Shown: positions 30,901 to 33,500 of the stretch, one piece after another
Numbering within the stretch: the first letter of the stretch is position 1
Layout: every line of letters begins with the position of its first letter
Source: Symbiodinium natans
Lineage: Eukaryota; Sar; Dinophyceae; Suessiales; Symbiodiniaceae
Direction: 5' to 3'
DNA: 33,500 bases
Assembly (NCBI GenBank): GCA_905221605.1
Contig: CAJNDS010000410.1
Span: 64,001-97,500 of the forward strand
The notes under the pieces: model-generated
What the model saw: the letters and a program-made list of their open reading frames with translations, nothing else
What the model was told of the DNA's origin: nothing
The model's database searches: none
Translations under genes and position numbers: made by a program

Positions 30901-33500
30901 GACTGCTAGAGCCTAGGGAGTTTGGGGAACAATCTTCGAGGGTCTGGGAATATCGGGGAGGTAGTGGGGGAGAGGGGGGTGGAGGGGTTAGTGCGGAGGT
31001 CTAACGTCGGCGTTCTCTGGTTCATCCGCGTTGGGGTCTGGGCTCGAGGTCAGAGGGAGTGGGTGCTTGGACAGCATTCAGCTTCTTGGAGTGGCCAACG
31101 ATGCCAGGCACGAAACCTGCAGTGCGAGGGTGCGCGCGTGCCAAGCTCCTTCTGCGAGATCGCTTGCGCTGGACAGCGAGAGCGTGTCTCTGGTCGCGCT
31201 TAAGAAGTTGAATATTGCCATGCTGTAGCATTATGCTACATCGCACTCAGCCAACTATCAGAAAGACTTGCGAAGACTTTCACTTCAGCGTGCATGGTCG
31301 CTAAGGCACTGCCGTGATCCCGCAAACATCTTCACCCAATTGGTCAGATATGCTGGCATTGGACATCAGCACCCCCTCAGCAAGGACAATGATCGGCATG
31401 ATGTGTCTCTCGCAAGTTCACCAACAGATGTGCAGACATGGTTAGTCCAAGGCCTTCAGTGCTCGCTGCAAAACATGCGCTGCTATCCAGAGCCAGTGCA
31501 GCAGCTTGGCTTCACATGGCATACAGTCATACAAACGATGAAGTGTCCAGGGATCGAAAGGTTTGAAGTCTCAGCAAATCTCAGCAACAATAAATTCTGC
31601 GGTGTTGCGGCGGAAGGTTAACCGTCTACGACGTGGTTGGCAAGTCGTTGTTGGACAAGGTGGCCGATGTCGCAAATAGCGCCAAGCAGCTTGCAAACAG
31701 CGCCATGGCTGGCCAGCTGAACAACAAAGATGGGAAGCTCGACTTCAATGACGAAGCCGGGCTTGCCGAAATGGATTTGGTACCCTGGGCTGCACTTACA
31801 AGCGGATCCTCAGAGATTCTTCGAAGACTCATGTCATCAGCCTAACTCGACCTGCCTTGTAAGGCAAAGATTGGCGAAGAGTACACTGGCTACGTCAAGG
31901 ACCAAGCTCTTGCCACGATGATGGGCGACGTGACCCTTGCCTGCTAATTATCTCTAATAACAGGCCTCCTCAAAGGTCGGTCCTCGCAAGCGATCCCCTC
32001 AACACTCGTCAAGGGAGTTTTGACAAGTGCTTCGTGTTGCGGCCATGCTTGTGAGGATGGCTGCCAAGCGACTTGGGGAGGTCAAGGGCGGCCGGCGCGT
32101 GATCGGACGGCAGAAGATCAACTTTCGGAAGCTGCTCCATCCGCTGACGAACTACAAGATGCGACAGCGCTGGCTCAAGCTGAAGGGAGGTGTGATGGGA
32201 ACAGGCTGGGCCGGTGACATCATGATCGGCCTGGAGATGATGAGGACGAAGTATGTCTCGGACTTCCCTGCAAAGCTCATGAAGCCTCCCGGGAAGCCTT
32301 GCTTGGTGTCCGTGAGCATCGTCGGCCTGCGCAACATCATCTTGGGGGAGCAGCTCAAGGGCGAGCCGGTTCTGGAGGTGGTGGTGCCCTCGGTGAAGCC
32401 GGATCCCAGCAAGCCCGAACCAAAGGCCTCGGCCAAGGCGTTGGCAGCGCCCGAGGGCAAGGGCAAGGGCAAGGGAGGCAAGGGAGAGGGCAAAGGCAAG
32501 GAAGGCAAGGGTAAGGAAGGCAAGGGCAAAGGCAAGGGCAAGGGCAAGAAGGGTCTGCCCGAAGCTGCCGTCGAGGCAGTCGAGGTAAAGGAGGAGAAGG
32601 GCAAGGAGAAGGACAAAGACAAGGACAAGGACAAGACTCCTGGCATGGAGGGCTTACAGTTGGCTGAAGGAAGCGACGCCATCCAGGAGAAGAGCGAGTG
32701 GGTTCAGTTTCAGAAGAAGCCGGATTTCCGCTTGCACGATAAGGACACCAACAAGAAATGGACGGCCAGCGGGCGCACGGGCTACGAATTCCTCAACGTG
32801 GTCCACCTCGTTCCTCAGCCAGAATCGTCAAGCCACTCCCTCAATCCTGCCAGACAAGCCCAAATTCCTCCCAAATTCCCAAACCCTCAAACTCAGTCTC
32901 CGGGCCCAAAAAGGCCCCAGCTCCCACCCTCGTCCGGACTTGAAGGGTGCGCTCCTGCCGAAGCTTCCAGTCTATGAGCCCGACCTGCGCTTCCGGCTCA
33001 GGGATGCTCAGCTCTGGTTCAGGGGGGGGGGGGGGGGGAGGAAGCAAGGGTGAAACAGGATGTAGGGTGTTCAGGTTCTCGGCTCCGGGCAATCGTTCAA
33101 TCCAGTTTGGCTTAGGATTCTGGATGAGGTCCAGGAGTTTGGATTCACCAGCTACCTGATGCTACGGAATCGCCACACGTCACTTTTTATCGGAACTGAC
33201 TACTGCAGATTCCACATCCTCCAACTTTGTTCACTTACTCGTACCCGATATTTGAAGAAGCAACATGAGATTTGACTCGCGAGTGGACGCCCGAAGTTCT
33301 GTAAAAGGAGCTCTTAGCAGATCTGCATACATGTCAATGAGCCCACCCTGAGGACAGTGCCGAGGACGGTGCCAACAGCCTTCTGGCGGAGGGCCGAATC
33401 GGTCTGGCCGAGCATCTTCCTCGGCGTAAAGAGGGAAACCCTTGGCCTGCAATTGCCCGGAGTTGGGTTCCTTAAGTAAAAGAGGAGGAGTGTAGGGTGG
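24586..33500 (+). CDS. Ferlin-like multi-C2-domain protein, partial (runs off right edge)
   Basis: Ferlins are large C2-repeat proteins that act in Ca2+-triggered membrane fusion. Known apicomplexan ferlins act in microneme and rhoptry secretion; in a dinoflagellate, extrusome discharge is a reasonable guess. Placed exons: 24586-24631, 24715-24765, 24842-24900, 25036-25062, 25490-25557, 25713-25785, 26387-26428, 26494-~26550, ~26879-?, 27460-27570, 27641-27719, 28320-28386, 29177-29261, 29424-29518, 29806-29870, 29961-30061, 30200-30223, 30479-30580, ~30819-30896, 31108-31185, ~31500-31600, 31617-31788, 31864-31924, 32028-32797, 32946-33005, ~33129-?. Most joins are phase-matched. Ferlin-type evidence: FHLRCYISM-ARNL at the start of a late C2, VGLRNIILGEQ before a lysine-rich linker, and LPVYEPDLRFRLRD. 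A generic multi-C2 protein is the alternative. Exon ends near 26550, 26879 and 31500 are unresolved. Confidence 0.75.
24842..25785 (+). CDS. Ferlin-like gene: first C2 domain (4 exons)
   Basis: Joining 24842-24900 (TKKKYICGFTVHDAKELSQ), 25036-25062 (DGTAVDPLV), 25490-25557 (EYKTAMKSGKIQHCKFEECL and on) and 25713-25785 (SYIWNDFYITESEFNMTCIE and on) builds a C2 fold signature. It has the first strand with AKEL, the VDPLV counterpart of DPYV, KT, and the WNDFYI counterpart of WNEEF. Split codons restore glycine at both 24765/24842 and 25557/25713. The 24900 donor is either GA (GACGTG) or GT three bases later. The acidic loop residues are only partly kept, so Ca2+ binding by this domain is uncertain. 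Confidence 0.8.
26387..27719 (+). CDS. Ferlin-like gene: linker and second C2 domain
   Basis: 26387-26428 reads GDKPPAPDDAQDNK and joins through a 65-nt GC-AG intron to 26494 (EEVEAHLNDLTTAVIGDAGP and on). A C2-like first strand, TELNIWVVV, starts near 26879. 27460-27570 reads AVVEAQSLKSPWPEAFDEQF then RIPVTTPLFQDSIATLR. 27641-27719 reads VIRIWDSAKWMGDEIIVQGR then LSFSLL. The last two give the canonical C2 second half (PEAFDEQF, then VIRIWDS). The exon ends around 26550-26880 and 26905-27000 are not settled; the open frame from 26494 otherwise stops at about 26625. Confidence 0.65.
27925..28035. repeat. (AT)n and (CA)n microsatellites
   Basis: AT dinucleotides with occasional C from about 27928 to 27982, then CACACACACACACAC at about 27990-28005, then more TATA-rich sequence to 28035. 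It lies in the ferlin intron between 27719 and 28320. Confidence 0.9.
28178..28305 (+). repeat. Long telomere-like CCCTAAA array before a ferlin 3' splice site
   Basis: About 15 heptamer-like steps (CCCTAAA, CCCGAAC, CCCCAAA, CTCTAAA and similar) cover about 128 nt and end about 15 nt before the acceptor at 28320. This is the longest such array in the window. Confidence 0.92.
28320..30580 (+). CDS. Ferlin-like gene: middle segment with third C2 domain
   Basis: 28320-28386 reads LLISARVNKVRAMPLPFETW and EL. It joins by a split leucine codon to 29177-29261 (GGPCEEPPSKVENFLMDVFE then VSGCAGSE). Then come 29424-29518 (VMLEMTVGVKSKKTKTALRS and on), 29806-29870 (FEVNWNLIPKSLLWGQGNED), 29961-30061 (DKGRMTPLVAVLPTNPPEQL then DVILSLYSRVTGY), 30200-30223 (RIGFARIK) and 30479-30580 (VAEVRDWDGDTQTPLWCTMS and on). 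Every join is phase-consistent. The LPTNPPEQLDVILSLY and RIGFARIK blocks resemble the ferlin C2 ends that precede the central Fer/Dysf region. Confidence 0.75.
29086..29150 (+). repeat. Telomere-like CCCTAAA/CCCTAGA array before a ferlin 3' splice site
   Basis: CCCTAAACCCTAGACCCTAG and on, ending about 27 nt before the exon at 29177. A related degenerate tract on the other strand sense (GGTTTAGGGTTCAGGGCTTC) lies at 28929-28970. Confidence 0.88.
29281..29300 (+). repeat. G20 homopolymer
   Basis: Preceded by T6 and located 20 nt into the ferlin intron that starts at 29262. The length may be an assembly approximation. Confidence 0.85.
29368..29411 (+). repeat. Telomere-like CCCTAAA tract before a ferlin 3' splice site
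   Basis: AGACCCTAAATCCTAAACCC, then CCCTAAAACCCTAAACCC, ending about 12 nt before the acceptor CTTCAG of the exon at 29424. Confidence 0.85.
30819..31924 (+). CDS. Ferlin-like gene: C2D-like domain with unusual helical insert
   Basis: 30819-30896 reads SGETVLTRGVPNCKPVKFHL then RCYISM and joins to 31108-31185 (ARNLQCEGARVPSSFCEIAC and on), giving the ferlin-type LRCYxxxARNL start. LGFTWHTVIQTM near 31508-31543 fits the P-x-W-x-x-T strand. 31617-31788 reads LTVYDVVGKSLLDKVADVAN, then SAKQLANSAMAGQ and NNKDGKLDFNDEAGLAEMDL. The VYD strand is thus followed by an amphipathic helix and a degenerate EF-hand-like NKDGKLDFND rather than the short loop usual in C2 domains. 31864-31924 reads AKIGEEYTGYVKDQALATMM. 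Confidence 0.65.
32028..32797 (+). CDS. Ferlin-like gene: largest exon, with Gly-Lys-rich linker
   Basis: 770-nt exon joined to 31924 by a split valine codon (GC donor at 31925). It reads LRVAAMLVRMAAKRLGEVKG, then NFRKLLHPLTNYKMRQRWLK, a short conserved core VSVSIVGLRNIILGEQLKGE and PVLEVVVPSVKPD. About 65 residues rich in Gly, Lys and Glu follow (about 32450-32635, GKGKGKGGKGEGKGK and KEKDKDKDKDK), and the exon ends with SEWVQFQKKPDFRLHDKDTN and GYEFLN. The GT donor at 32798 joins in phase to 32946 (GALLPKLPVYEPDLRFRLRD). The minus-strand leucine/proline-rich frame over the linker is a shadow. Confidence 0.82.
32946..33500 (+). CDS. Ferlin-like gene: last visible exons
   Basis: 32946-33005 reads GALLPKLPVYEPDLRFRLRD and ends at a GC donor (33006). 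A G17 run lies at 33022-33038 in the intron. A candidate next exon begins at 33129 (VQEFGFTSYLMLRN), in phase, but its 3' end is not seen. 33180-33500 shows no clear exon. The remaining C-terminal C2 and transmembrane region would lie beyond the window. Confidence 0.5.

Noticed and set aside
32152-32682. Minus-strand Leu/Pro-rich frame of 176 codons
   Set aside because: Antisense of the lysine/glycine-rich linker of the ferlin-like gene.
1-33500. tRNA, 5S rRNA or transposase genes
   Set aside because: None could be recognised by eye on either strand. The B-box-like motif in the array lacks a matching A box and tRNA fold.

Overview
The window looks like nuclear DNA of a dinoflagellate, possibly Symbiodiniaceae-like; the genus cannot be fixed from sequence alone. 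The case rests on four things. All recognisable genes lie on the + strand. The genes are split into many small exons. Most 5' splice sites in the first gene are GC rather than GT, one is GA, and acceptors are almost always AG followed by G. Telomere-type TTTAGGG/CCCTAAA tracts and G or C homopolymers are scattered through introns and spacers.

Region 1 (355-15849) is one gene for the largest subunit of RNA polymerase III (RPC1/POLR3A). I traced 28 exons from the start codon to a stop. Their summed length (about 1385 codons) is close to the known animal protein (about 1390). The zinc-binding N-terminus, the NADFDGD catalytic loop, the trigger loop and the C-terminal LASFE...CIIMG...GTGL block are all present. 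One 3.25-kb intron (10005-13254) holds an array of about 13 copies of a 186-bp repeat.

Region 2 (15850-21294) has no gene I can name. It holds telomere-like tracts, an imperfect short-period repeat (about 17630-17880), a long TA/TGTA microsatellite (20219-20341) and several exon-like fragments that I could not join.

Region 3 (about 21295-23411) encodes a multi-pass membrane protein that I do not recognise. It can be read without stops if three short introns are accepted.

Region 4 (24586 to the right edge) is a multi-exon, multi-C2-domain gene best read as a ferlin. Ferlins are Ca2+/lipid-binding membrane-fusion proteins, used by relatives of dinoflagellates for regulated secretion. The gene runs off the window, and about 26 exons or candidate exons were placed by phase and domain logic.

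The genes do not form a functional pathway; the shared orientation fits the unidirectional gene blocks known in dinoflagellates. The most unusual structure is the homogenised 186-bp array inside the Pol III subunit gene. Its units keep open frames on both strands and carry a motif resembling a Pol III B box. The recurring placement of telomere-like tracts just upstream of 3' splice sites is the second.
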